Source: Leptodactylus fallax (lineage: Eukaryota > Chordata > Amphibia > Anura > Leptodactylidae). From it: a stretch of DNA of 64,000 nt. The stretch lies in contig CAMRHE010000324.1 of the NCBI GenBank assembly GCA_947044405.1, forward strand, positions 1,364,001-1,428,000. The letters run 5' to 3'. Shown one piece after another: positions 22,017-31,386 of the stretch (the first letter of the stretch is position 1; the number at the start of each line of letters is the position of its first letter). Both the position numbers and the translations under genes were made by a program. The notes under the pieces are model-generated. The model did no database searches. It saw only the letters and a program-made list of their open reading frames with translations, and was not told the DNA's origin.

Positions 22017-22670
22017 TGTAAGAGAATTGCTAGTTGTGCAATTCCCTAGTGCTGCTGCTGAAACAAGGAAGAAGGGAAAGACAGAGACAGTGAGTCCTTA
22101 ACTTGACCCAGTCCCTGTACCTACCTAATTGCCACAACTGTCCTAATGACAGGGACAACTCGGCGTCAATCCCTTCTCTGAATAAGTGTACACAGGACAG
22201 GACAAGACAAAACAACACAGAAGCAGAGTCAGCAAGTGAGGTCAAACCAGAAAGACAAACAGTACCAAATCGGAATCCAAAAGAGTAGTAACAAGGGAAA
22301 CCAAAGGTCAGAAGTCAGTAATACAATAATAGCAAGAGAAGCACTTAGCAAGGAAAAAGTCTCAATAGCCAGCAAACATGTGTGAGCAGATGACCTGTTT
22401 ATAGGAAGTCCAGAATCTGTCCCAGACTTGATTGGTAGATAGGCTGCCAATCACACAGCCAAGGCTAAGTTTAACTGTTTGAGGAGTGGAGGGAAACAAA
22501 GGTGCAGGAGATGGGTGTGGCGGAAATTCAATTACAGAGAAAAGGTAATAGAGCAGTGTTCAGACAGAGAAACAAGAACCCTAAGCAAGGAATCAAACTG
22601 AACACACCTCCTGCGCCGCAGCATGCCAGCGTAGGGTTGCACAGAGACACGAACAGGCAGAGACGTTACA
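22017..22670 (-). mobile_element. Solo LTR of Ty3/Gypsy family, reverse
   Basis: Plus strand runs from tgtaagagaattgctag to gcagagacgttaca, the complement of a TG...CA LTR. The flanking pentamers ccatg and gtatg match at only three of five positions, so the duplication is degraded. It disrupts the TIR-proximal region of the same Tc1 that holds the LTR at 21057-21696. Confidence 0.88.
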
Positions 22671-22834
22671 GTATGTACCAGTACAGTATCATTTTCGTTC
22701 CACTTCACAATTATGTGCTACTATGTGTTGGTCTATCACTTAAAATCCCAATAAAATACATATAAGTTTGTGGTTGTAAGGTGACAAAATGTGAAAAAGT
22801 TTAAGGGGTATGAATACTTTTGCAAGACACTGTA

Positions 22835-23783
22835 CATATTGAAGCCCACAAGGGCATTCTATCAGACATACCAGATATGTGAATCCACATGTCAGGAAAT
22901 ATTTAATGTAAAATTTTTCACCCATGGTGTTACTCTCAAAGATTTTTTGTCTATGGATGATATTTAGGCAGCATTTACATGTCTGTATCTGTAGCTTCCT
23001 GTGTGTTTGGGGAACAGTACCGTATCAGTAGTAATGTGATTTTTTTATTACATAGTTTGCTAGGTTCCAGGATGTTTTTGATTAATGGAATGTGATCCCC
23101 ATTTTTTTTACATACTGTAGTTTATTGCGCAGGAATGGATCGGCCAGTATTAATGTAAAGCTTGACGTATGATTTTATGATTTGTATTGTATGTTGCTAT
23201 GAAATTGTTACTGAACTGAGAGTTATCTTGATTTTCCACTTTTTTAGGGAGAAGGTAAGAGGCTTGGGTCCTTTTGCACGTTCAAATGTTCCCTTTACAA
23301 GTTCTGCAGGATATTTTTTAGCTCTAAATTTGGTCTTGAGTGTTTCACTCTGAGTTTCAAAATCAGTGGTATTGGTACAATTTCTTCTTATGCACCTAAA
23401 ATAGCTAAATGGAATATTCTTTATCCATTTTTTATGATGAGCACTCCGATAATCAAGATAACTATTGGAGTCTACTTTCTTATAGTATGTTTGTTGTTCT
23501 CATGCAATAATATTAGGTCCAGGTATTCAATTTGGACTTGGGACTGTGTAAACGTGAATGTTAGTCCCCTATCGTTGTCATTGAGGTACTGGACAAAATT
23601 TGTAGCTAGAGTGGGTGGGCCATACCATATAAAGATGAGGTCATCAATATATCCTCTGTATAGTATCACGTGGGAGGATGATTCTTCTGAATCATATATT
23701 TTTTTTCTTAAAAAAAGCCCATATACAAGTTACCAAAACTTGGCGTGATTCACGTTCCCATTGTGGTACCCCATGTTTGTTTA
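22835..23783 (-). pseudogene. PLE 3: RT core, linker and start of GIY-YIG
   Basis: On the minus strand: TTMGT with a stop and SFGNLYMG (about 23700-23775); an intact RT motif C, YIDDLIFIW (about 23640-23660); YLDLILLHENNKHTIRK; KKWIKNIPFSYFRCIRRNC (about 23400); and TKFRAKKYPAELV. After a decayed linker comes FTYLVCLIECPCGLQYV (22835-22890), the first half of a GIY-YIG domain, which stops exactly at the Tc1 insertion. Confidence 0.85.
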
Positions 23784-23798
23784 TATGTTTTATTGTTG

Positions 23799-24026
23799 TG
23801 AAAGAGTGAAGAAATCAGGCAATATCTTTTAGAGGCTAACTGAGTATATTTGATAGTAAGCTTTCAAGAGTGCTACCTCTCTTCTTCAGACATGGTGTAA
23901 TACAAGAAACTGAAAATTCACAGACTTTTTATACACACACAAGACATGGATCTTCACAGGATCTTGGAATAATAAAATGCAATATAAGTAGAGAAGTTAT
24001 TTGCAACAGGTCAGGAAATAAACATC
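23799..24026 (-). repeat. PLE 2 left inverted terminal repeat
   Basis: Complement of about 28450-28719; shares gaaactgaaaattcacagac and gtattacaccatgtctgaag in opposite orientation. Confidence 0.9.
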
Positions 24027-24035
24027 TCGGGTTGT

Positions 24036-24990
24036 GTGGGAAATCTCCTAAAACCCCTTGTCAGGGATACTCCAAGCTATATCCAGGACACCACTGACCT
24101 TCTTAACAAACTGAATGGCATGGGCCAACTACCTGAGGGTAGCATTTTAGCCACCATCGATGTGGAATCTCTGTATATCAAAATTCTACACAAGGATGGA
24201 ATAGCAGCATGTCGGGTACACCTGTTAAAACAAAACCTCCCAACAGAACCAGTAATGCAGCTCATACAATTCATCCTTAGCCACAACTATTTTTCTTTTA
24301 GAGAGGATCTATATCTACAGTGAATGGGAACTTCAATGGGGACCAGATGTGCACCCCAGTATGCAAAACTCTTTATTGCAGAACTGGAAGGAGCATATTT
24401 ATCAACATGCACCACCAAACCGATGATTTACCTTCGTTATATTGATAATATCCTTGTCATCTGGACTGCAGGTGAGGAGGCCCTACTTCAATTCCATAAT
24501 GACTTCAATGACTTTCACCCTATCATCAAACTTAAACTTAGCTATGCAGAGAGTGAAATCCACTTTCTGGATACCACAATATACATTAAAGACCACCGGC
24601 TACTCACATCAATATACCACAAACCCACAGACAAAACGGCCTACCTAAGAAACGACAGCTTCCACCCCAAACACACAGGACAATCTATTATTTACAGCCA
24701 GGCTATACGATACAATCGTATTTGCTCCAACAAAGCAGACCTGGACAAGCACCTCTAGGATCTGAGGACGAAATTTCTCCGATTGGGATACAAACCAAAA
24801 GTGATGGAAAACCAATTAAACAAAGCTGCAGCCATCAACAGAGACAGTCTGCTCACATATAAAGAGACCCAGAAAGAAGCCCGAGTGCCCCTAGTTGTCA
24901 CCTACAACCCACAGCTGGAGATCCTATGAAGGATTGCCAAGGAGCTCCAACCTGTGCTACATAGGGACAACAGACTGAAAGACGTATTTC
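24036..24990 (+). pseudogene. PLE 2 reverse transcriptase, 5' truncated
   Basis: Starts inside the RT (NLLKPLVRDTPSYIQDTTDL), then motif A region ATIDVESLYIK, FILSHNYFSF, a stop at about 24321-24323 (TGA), GTSMGTRCAPQYAKLF, and motif C as RYIDNILVIW, where the usual second aspartate of YxDD is asparagine. ESEIHFLDTTIY and LLTSIYHKPTDKTAY follow. There is a stop near 24757, and the frame continues in LLSFRQP to the Gypsy insertion. RT copies RNA into DNA at the target; the N-terminal RT motifs are missing. Confidence 0.9.
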
Positions 24991-25024
24991 CAGTCCCCTC
25001 TCTCCTTTCCTTTCGACAACCACC

Positions 25025-25677
25025 TGTAACATCTCTGCCATTTCGGGTCTCGGCGCCGCCCTCCGCTCGCACGCTGTGGCGAAGGAGGCGTGTTCAGTTT
25101 GATTCTTTGTGTAAGTTTCTTGCTGCTCAGTCTGAACATGGTCCTAGTCAGTGTAATGGATTTCCGGCCCCACCCGTGTTCTAAACATTTCTCTCTGGAC
25201 GGTATAGAGTTAATCTCTTCCTGGCCTGTGTGATTGACAGCCTGTGAACCTATCAGATCTGGGGCTGGGCCCAGACTTTCTTTATACAGGATGTCACTTC
25301 TCTGCAAGTTGCCGGTTATTGCACTTGTCTTTGCCTGCTCTCCTTGTTATATTGCTTACTACTTTGTTACTTGATTATCTGACCTCTGGCTTGCCTTTTG
25401 ACTATTCTTTTGGATTTTGACTTTGTACTGCATTGCTCGTTTGTTACTGACCCCTTGGCTTGCTCACTCTGCTTCTGTGTTGTTTTTGTCTTGTCCTGTT
25501 CTCTGTGTCACTTACTCAGTATAGGGCTTGTCTTCAGGTTGTCCTTTTACTGTTTAGGGTAACTGAGGCAATAGGAAGGGACAGTGGCTGGGGTGAGATT
25601 AGGGCTCACTTGTCTCTGTCCTTCCTCCCAGACCCTGCAGTAGTGTCAGGGTTGCTACGGTTGGCAAGACCCTTACA
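25025..25677 (+). repeat. 5' LTR of Gypsy element
   Basis: Starts TGTAACATC and ends CTTACA. A TATA-like stretch (tttctttatacagg) lies near 25280. No canonical tRNA primer site could be recognised directly after it. Confidence 0.93.
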
Positions 25678-25723
25678 GAATAACCGGCCCATACATTCTG
25701 CCATTGCTTCCCATAGGGTCAGC

Positions 25724-27238
25724 ATGGATCCTATTCAGGGCCTTGCAGCCAAGTTGAAAGGTTTGGTAGGTCTGGTAGCTGAGCTTGCTAAACAGGTGCA
25801 GACCCTTACTGATGCTGCTGCAGCATCTCCGATTGTTTCTTCCCCTTTTAAGGTGAAGATGTTACTCCCGGATCGTTTTTCAGGGGATCGTGAAAAATTT
25901 GAGACTTTCCAGGAGTCCTGTCGCCTGTATTTTCGGATTAATCCACATGCATCCCAGGCCCAAATGGTTGGAGTAGTTATATCCCTCCTACAGGGGGGAT
26001 CCACAAGCTTGGGCCCTTAAACTCCCTCCAGGGGCGGAGGAGTGGATTAACTTTGAAAAAATTTTTTTGTCCCTGGGGTCTATATATGCTGAGCCAGACC
26101 ACATTGGACTTGCAGAATCGCAACTCCTCACTATGCGGCAGGGCAAATGCTCTGCTGAGGAGTACTGCTCAGAATTTCGCAAGTGCAGTGTAACTGCAGG
26201 TTGGTGTGAGTCAGCTCTAAAGGCCCACTTTAAACAAGGCCTATGTGACCATGTTAAGGAGGTCTGGGTTGGTCACCCAGATCCCCCTACTCTTAAGCAG
26301 ACTATGACTTTGGCTGTCCGTATTGACCGTAGGATCTGGGAAAATGTTAAAGAGAGATTAGGGTCTGCTTCTTCCAAGTTTTCTGTCTCTCCCTCTCTCT
26401 CTCCTGAAAAACCTGTTATTTCTCCCATGACTCCTGGTGAGGAACCTATGCAACTGGGAGCTATGGACGCCAAGACTCGACGAGAGCATCATCTCCGGAA
26501 TAACCTCTGCCTGTACTGTGGTACTTCAGGGCATATCATACGAAACTGCTCCATCAGACCCCGCACACCAGGGGAAAAGCTTCAGTGCCTGAGTGGTAGT
26601 CGGAAAAACCACTCAGACAACCAGGTATTTGCCAGTAGTAACAATAAAATGTTGTTATCTGTGTCTCTGTCCTCTGGGGACAGATCTGTTTCTGGCCAGG
26701 CCTTAGTTGACTCTGGGTCTGCAGCAAACTTTGTCACATTCTCGTTTGTCTCAGCTTTAGGCATTGAGCTTTTGCCACTTGACACTCCTCTGGCGGTTAC
26801 TGGAGCGTATTTTGCCCCACTGGCCAGGGGTAAGGTCCGATTCAAGACCCCCTTAATAACGTTGCAAGTGGGTTCAGCTCATTCAGAGGTCATGAGCTTT
26901 TTTGTTATGGAGCATCTGTCTTCCAATATTATTTTGGGGCTCCCCTGGTTGAACCTCCATAACCCTATTTTTGATTGGGGTAAAAGGGAGTTGGAAAAAT
27001 GGGGAGATCAGTGCTCATCCCACTGTATTGTTTTGCACACCTTAAATTGTGTCACTGAGGAGACTGTCTCGGCTGCTAAAGGTGGGAAACACCAGGTGAA
27101 TAAAAAATGTTTGCCTGGCCCACCAGTGTCTGTGGTTGTGCAAAAAGACCCTGAATTGAAGGCAGAGAAAATACTGGGTACTACTAAATCTGGTTTATCT
27201 GGTGAGGGTCCGGTGGCCCCTCATAAAGGGGGTGGTAC
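25724..27238 (+). pseudogene. Gypsy gag-protease, frameshifted
   Basis: The likely start is the ATG at 25724 (MDPIQGLAAKLKGLV). The gag core includes LLPDRFSGDREKF. A +1 shift occurs between about 26000 and 26067, after which the frame stays open to the 3' LTR. The CCHC zinc knuckle reads CLYCGTSGHIIRNC (about 26508-26549), and the aspartic protease site is LVDSGSAANFV (DSG at 26709-26717). No RT motif follows. The gag and protease layout resembles Ty3/Gypsy elements of the Sushi type; that assignment is tentative. Confidence 0.9.
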
Positions 27239-27891
27239 TGTAATGTCTCTGCCTGTTCGGGTCTCGGCGCCGCCCTCTGCTCGCACGCTGTGGCGAAGGA
27301 GGCGTGTTCAGTTTGATTCTTTGTGTAAGTTTCTTGCTGCTCAGTCTGAACATGGTCCTAGTCAGTGTAATGGATTTCCGGCCCCACCCATGTTCTAAAC
27401 ATTTCTCTCTGGACGGTATAGAGTTAATCTCTTCCTGGCCTGTGTGATTGACAGCCTATGAACCTATCAGATCTGGGGCTGGGCCCAGACTTTCTTTATA
27501 CAGGATGTCACTTCTCTGCAAGTTGCCGGTTATTGCACTTGTCTTTGCCTGCTCTCCTTGTTATATTGCTTACTACTTTGTTACTTGATTATCTGACCTC
27601 TGGCTTGCCTTTTGACTATTCTTTTGGATTTTGACTTTGTACTGCATTGCTCGTTTGTTACTGACCCCTTGGCTTGCTCACTCTGCTTCTGTGTTGTTTT
27701 TGTCTTGTCCTGTTCTCTGTGTCACTTACTCAGTATAGGGCTTGTCTTCAGGTTGTCCTTTTACCGTTTAGGGTAACTGAGGCAATAGGAAGGGACAGTG
27801 GCTGGGGTGAGATTAGGGCTCACTTGTCTCTGTCCTTCCTCCCAGACCCTGCAGTAGTGTCAGGGGTGTTACGGTTGGCAAGACCCTTACT
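27239..27891 (+). repeat. 3' LTR of Gypsy element
   Basis: Preceded by the purine tract at 27225-27238. The final base appears changed (CTTACT instead of CTTACA), after which ccacc repeats the target. Confidence 0.93.
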
Positions 27892-27896
27892 CCACC

Positions 27897-28377
27897 AAAC
27901 GTGAGGCGTATTATTGTCCGGAGTGCCCTGAAGGCCCCAACTGGAAATGGCAACTCACCTTGCCTGCAAAACAGGTGCAAGACCTGCAGGCACATGCACA
28001 CCGGTGGCAGTGTACCTGTCCCACAGTCACAACAGGTGCACAGAATTAGGGGGACATTTTCCTGCAGGTCTTGCAATGTGGTGTATCTCATAATGTGTGT
28101 GCAATGTCCCACCACAGGCCTTTATGTGGGGGAAACAGGGCAGAGGCGCATGAACTCACACAGATTTAACATTAATAACAGCAGAACAGATCTCCCAGTG
28201 GCCGCACATTCCTCCGGAGAAGACCACTCTATTGAAGATTTGCAGGTTGTGGTTTTAATGGGATATTTTAAGATGCAGAGGGAAAGAAAGGAATGGGAAT
28301 ATAAGTTTATGCAAAAATTTCAAACTCTGCAATTTGGACTTAATATTCATGCCAGTTTCATGTCACTGTATGTATGA
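27897..28377 (+). CDS. PLE 2 linker and GIY-YIG endonuclease, open segment
   Basis: An uninterrupted frame ending with TGA at 28375-28377. It begins NVRRIIVRSALK, the usual PLE linker, followed by a cysteine-rich part (CLQNRCKTCRHM) and then the GIY-YIG nuclease: VVYLIMCVQC, GLYVGETGQRRMNSHRFNIN, a histidine region, and KEWEYKFMQKF with a glutamate. It ends GLNIHASFMSLYV. The nuclease nicks target DNA for retrotransposition. This part is intact, but the upstream RT is broken and separated by the Gypsy element; it directly continues the frame of LLSFRQP at 24990-25020. Confidence 0.9.
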
Positions 28378-28449
28378 ACTGTGAGGGTCACAAATCACCA
28401 CCTGATTATAAACAGATAACAGATCCCTCCGTCACGCACCACAAGTTTT

Positions 28450-28719
28450 CCAGATTGTTTATTTCCTGACCTGTTGTAAATAATTTCGCTACTCATATTG
28501 CATTTTGTTATTCCAAGATCCTTTGGAGATCGATGTCTTGTGTGTGCATAAAAAGTCTGTGAATTTTCAGTTTCTTGTATTACACCATGTCTGAAGAAGA
28601 GAGCTAGCACTCTCTAGAGCTTACTATCAAATATACTCAGTTAGCCTCTAAAAGGTATCGCCTGATTTCTTCACTCTTCCACTACTTTCTATGGCTAACA
28701 CGGTACAACATTATACTGC
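28450..28719 (+). repeat. PLE 2 3' tail / right inverted terminal repeat
   Basis: Includes ctgaagaagagagctagcac at about 28591-28610 followed by a pairing ctct, a hairpin after a CTGAAGA box resembling a hammerhead ribozyme core; the expected CGAAA has decayed here. It ends just before the target duplication at 28720. Confidence 0.85.
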
Positions 28720-28734
28720 TATATTTTATTGTTG

Positions 28735-28990
28735 AAAGAGAAAATATTGTGTGAGAATAAAGTCAGTGGATTCCAAAATACATTCTTTTTGTGGAATGGG
28801 TAATGTTGATTCTTTTTCCAAAAAAGTACATGTGGCACAGATGCCTTTATTAGAGGAATGTTCAAAAATAATGGCGATACATCTAGTTAACCATAGATAG
28901 TCAATGTTCCATTTGAAATTCTGCAGTACCACAGAGTTACGCAGAGTCATGTAAATATAAGGGAAGATTATGGACATATTTTTGGAAAAT
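28735..28990 (-). pseudogene. PLE 3 reverse transcriptase, upstream part
   Basis: On the minus strand GICATCTFLEKESTLPIPQK and ILESTDFILTQYFLF match the PLE RT segment before the GTxMGT motif. In a neighbouring frame DVSPLFLNIPLI encodes RT motif A. Frameshifted. It joins the segment at 23783 across the PLE 2 insertion. Confidence 0.78.
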
Positions 28991-29624
28991 CACATCCACA
29001 TAGTGGGAAAGGTTGCATGTAAGGTATGAACTCAGGTTTGAAAACTTTTTAAAAAATGATTAAGTCCTGGGATGAATACATGCTTGAGTGTGGGAAGGGG
29101 ATGGTTGATTTGTTATACCAGAAAATGCTTGCATTATGCACCATACCCAGTGATGCAATAAACACATGCTAATCTAAAATTATTAAATTTAACAAACATC
29201 CTGGAGTATATGAAATATAAAAAGGAATTAAACAAACTAACTAGAGACTGACAGGATTTTCAGACAGGTAATATCAAATTTTGGACAAAGCCGAAAACCA
29301 AACAAACACTGCTCTAAACCCTGGCATCACTCCCAATAACACTTACTAGAACACAATAGATGCTCCATAGTGAGCGTCTAGGAAACAGGTCACACCCCCA
29401 CTCTTCGGAATGCCAACGAGCTGGCACTAGGCGGCACGAGGTGGGGTTTTATGTCATCCATCAGTTGTAAGCTGCGTCTTATGATCTGACGGAGCATTTA
29501 AGGTAAATATGTTTTCCTATTGTTATATCAGGTTTTAAAGTCACAGGACAACCTGGCACCATCAGGGTGCTAGAGCCATTTTTTATTGGACATATTACAC
29601 CATGTCACCATGAAAAAAAGTGGG
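28991..29624. other. Probable 5' region of PLE 3, not resolved
   Basis: No confident protein homology. It lies between the RT remnant and the inverted tail copy. Fragments on the plus strand (around 29190-29260) have a Lys-rich pattern that could be PLE N-terminal sequence, but I cannot support that. Confidence 0.35.
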
Positions 29625-29890
29625 CTTTCACATGATTTTAAATACTTGTTTATACCACTGTTATATTGTATATTCTCTTGTCTATTTGAAAAAGGGGTCT
29701 GCGTACCCTGAAACACATTATATCTATGAGAAAATAAAAATTGGATTTACTTGCACCCAAGAAGCATTTTTTGCTTCTTACTACATCTTACTGCTCTTAC
29801 TGCTGGAGCCATCATCTGGAAGTTTTTTTTCCGTTCCTGTATCCAAACACCATAAGAAGGACAGAAATGTTGGAGATGGTCTGTAGAAGT
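29625..29890 (+). repeat. Inverted copy of PLE 3 tail
   Basis: Complement of 18565-18870, including aaaggggtctgcgtaccctg and tggatttacttgcacccaag. It contains TTGA, a ggggt/accc hairpin and TGAAACA, again hammerhead-like. Confidence 0.8.
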
Positions 29891-30019
29891 CTCCATATTC
29901 CGTTCCAGCCTAGCCCTTAGGTCTAGGTGCAGATCCCTTGGTTGGGCTAGTGGCCTTGTATGAGGTCTGGTTGAGCTATGTTCACATTATAACTAACTTA
30001 AGTCTATATATATCTATAT

Positions 30020-30375
30020 ACATAAAACTCAAAATCTGTAGTAGCCCGCTCTATACAAATCCACAGTTTTCGCCTGATTTGGGTGAAATTTGGCATGAGC
30101 AGAATACTGCGCAAGTTACATCTCGCGAGCATCCCCCCCGTCATGAGATTTGGGCCCCCGAAGTAAGTCCCTATACATATAATGGGGAAATGTGAAATCT
30201 GTAGTAGCCCGCTCTATACAAATCCACAGTTCTCGCCCAATTTGGGTGAAATTTGGCACGCCCCCTCCCCACCCACAGGAGCAGAATACTGCGCTCGTTA
30301 TATCTTGCTAGCGTCCCCCAGTCATCAGATTGGGGCCCCCAAAGTTAGGCCCTATACATATAATAGGGAAATGTG
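30020..30375 (+). repeat. Tandem duplication at Helitron 5' end
   Basis: Two copies of about 165 bp, both starting aatctgtagtagcccgctct and containing tttgggtgaaatttggca, at about 30033-30190 and 30196-30375. Confidence 0.88.
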
Positions 30376-30474
30376 AAGGTGAAAGTGACAGTGCTGAGGG
30401 GAAAACAACAGTTGTGACTGACAGGGACGGATTAAAGCGACGGAGGCAAAGAGTCGCTGCTAAAGGAGCCACAT

Positions 30475-30890
30475 CACCACACACTTTTCACAAACACCAT
30501 ACAAATGTCACACATACACCAACCCACAAGCACACCACACAAATGCCACAACACACCACACAAACACCACCCCACAAATACCACAACACCACTCCATAAA
30601 TACCACATGCACACCATACACACACACACATGAACGCAAGGACCAGACACGCACGCAAACACACTGAGATGGATGCACCTTACGCACACGGACAAACAGA
30701 GCACATGCGTACTCACACACACCTACCGCACGCATAGACACTTGTACTGCGCACGCACAAACACATGGATCACATGCGCGCACACAGGCATACATATACA
30801 CGGACCACACACGTGCATGCACACACACATACATACAGATGGATCACATGCGTGCCACACACACACATACATGCACGCACTGACAAAACA
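30475..30890 (+). repeat. CA-rich cryptic microsatellite
   Basis: About 400 bp dominated by cacaca, cacacg and acatac units. Frames rich in His/Thr on the plus strand and Cys/Val on the minus strand are artefacts. Confidence 0.93.
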
Positions 30891-30904
30891 CGTTTGGTAT
30901 CCTT

Positions 30905-31083
30905 ACTGGCTACTTGCACACTACAGTATTTTTCACGGGCCTCCGGGCCATGGATTTGGCGGTTCCATATACTTCTTTGTGCACAAAGCTGTGAATTTTG
31001 CAGGCTCCATAGAATGTTTATGGAGCTGTAGAATCTACAGTCCGGAGACCCGTGAAAAATACTGTAGTGTGCAAGCAGCCTTA
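30905..31083. mobile_element. Foldback element in Helitron 5' region
   Basis: Arms ggctacttgcacactacagt plus atttttcacggg (about 30908-30940) and their complement (about 31047-31080) enclose roughly 105 bp. Non-coding MITE-like element; duplication not resolved. Confidence 0.8.
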
Positions 31084-31386
31084 CTGAGCAGCAATATTGG
31101 TCAGGCGAAAACTGCCTCATAGTAAGATTGTCATTACTGCTTACTATACAGGGAGCTGCTGAGGTAAAGTGAAAGCTGAGCTCTGATTGGTTGCTATGGG
31201 CAACTACACAAGTCTGCCTGTGAGGCAGTTTTCATTACTGAGATGTGAGCTCCTTCAGGTCATAGTAATGTCTGAGGGCTGCTCTGTATTTACTATTCAT
31301 CCTATTACATCTGTTATTAGTGTCAGGTGCCGCCCAAAAAATGACCATTTATTGGGCAAGTTCATCCAAAAGCTAAGAACGCAAAA

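Larger units (their letters stand above)
19934..22832 (-). mobile_element. Tc1-like transposon carrying two solo LTRs
   Basis: Ends cactgctttgcaaaagtatt and, in complement, cagtgtcttgcaaaagtatt, flanked by TA at 19932-19933 and 22833-22834. Removing the LTRs at 21057-21696 and 22017-22670 leaves about 1.6 kb, the usual Tc1 size. It inserted into the GIY-YIG region of PLE 3. The transposase is broken. Confidence 0.94.
25025..27891 (+). mobile_element. Ty3/Gypsy LTR retrotransposon, gag-protease deletion derivative
   Basis: Two direct LTRs (25025-25677 and 27239-27891) of 653 bp, flanked by ccacc at 25020-25024 and 27892-27896. The interior (25678-27238) holds gag and protease, then passes directly to a polypurine tract (aaagggggtggtac). 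RT, RNase H and integrase are absent, so it depended on a relative. The LTRs differ at about a dozen positions by eye. It interrupts PLE 2 between the RT and endonuclease codons. Confidence 0.96.
23799..28719 (+). mobile_element. Penelope-like element 2 with inverted termini, carrying a Gypsy insertion
   Basis: Bounded by similar 15-mers, tatgttttattgttg (23784-23798) and tatattttattgttg (28720-28734), read as a target duplication with one change. Its left end (23799-24026) is an inverted copy of its right end (28450-28719). Between them are an RT lacking its N-terminal part and a GIY-YIG domain, separated by the Gypsy element at 25025-27891. It inserted into the RT of PLE 3, between the FILTQYFLF block and the GTTMGT block. 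Confidence 0.88.
18565..29890 (-). mobile_element. Penelope-like element 3, minus strand, split by three insertions
   Basis: Three separated segments read in order on the minus strand as one PLE: RT upstream part (28735-28990), RT core, linker and GIY-YIG start (22835-23783), and GIY-YIG remainder (18990-19228). The 3' tail continues to about 18565. A reverse copy of that tail lies at 29625-29890, at the element's 5' side, giving inverted termini. Inserted elements are a PLE (23799-28719), a Tc1 (19934-22832) and a hAT element (19229-19922). The far 5' boundary is uncertain. Confidence 0.82.

Noticed and set aside
25678..25700. tRNA primer-binding site after the 5' LTR
   Set aside because: The sequence gaataaccggcccat does not match a tRNA 3' end that I recognise, so no site is annotated.
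27239..27398. Extension of the gag-protease frame into the 3' LTR
   Set aside because: The frame simply fails to meet a stop before the LTR; the deletion of pol created the read-through.
30474..31031. Cys/Val-rich and His/Thr-rich frames up to 149 codons
   Set aside because: They arise from the CA-rich tract and the foldback; no domain or start context.
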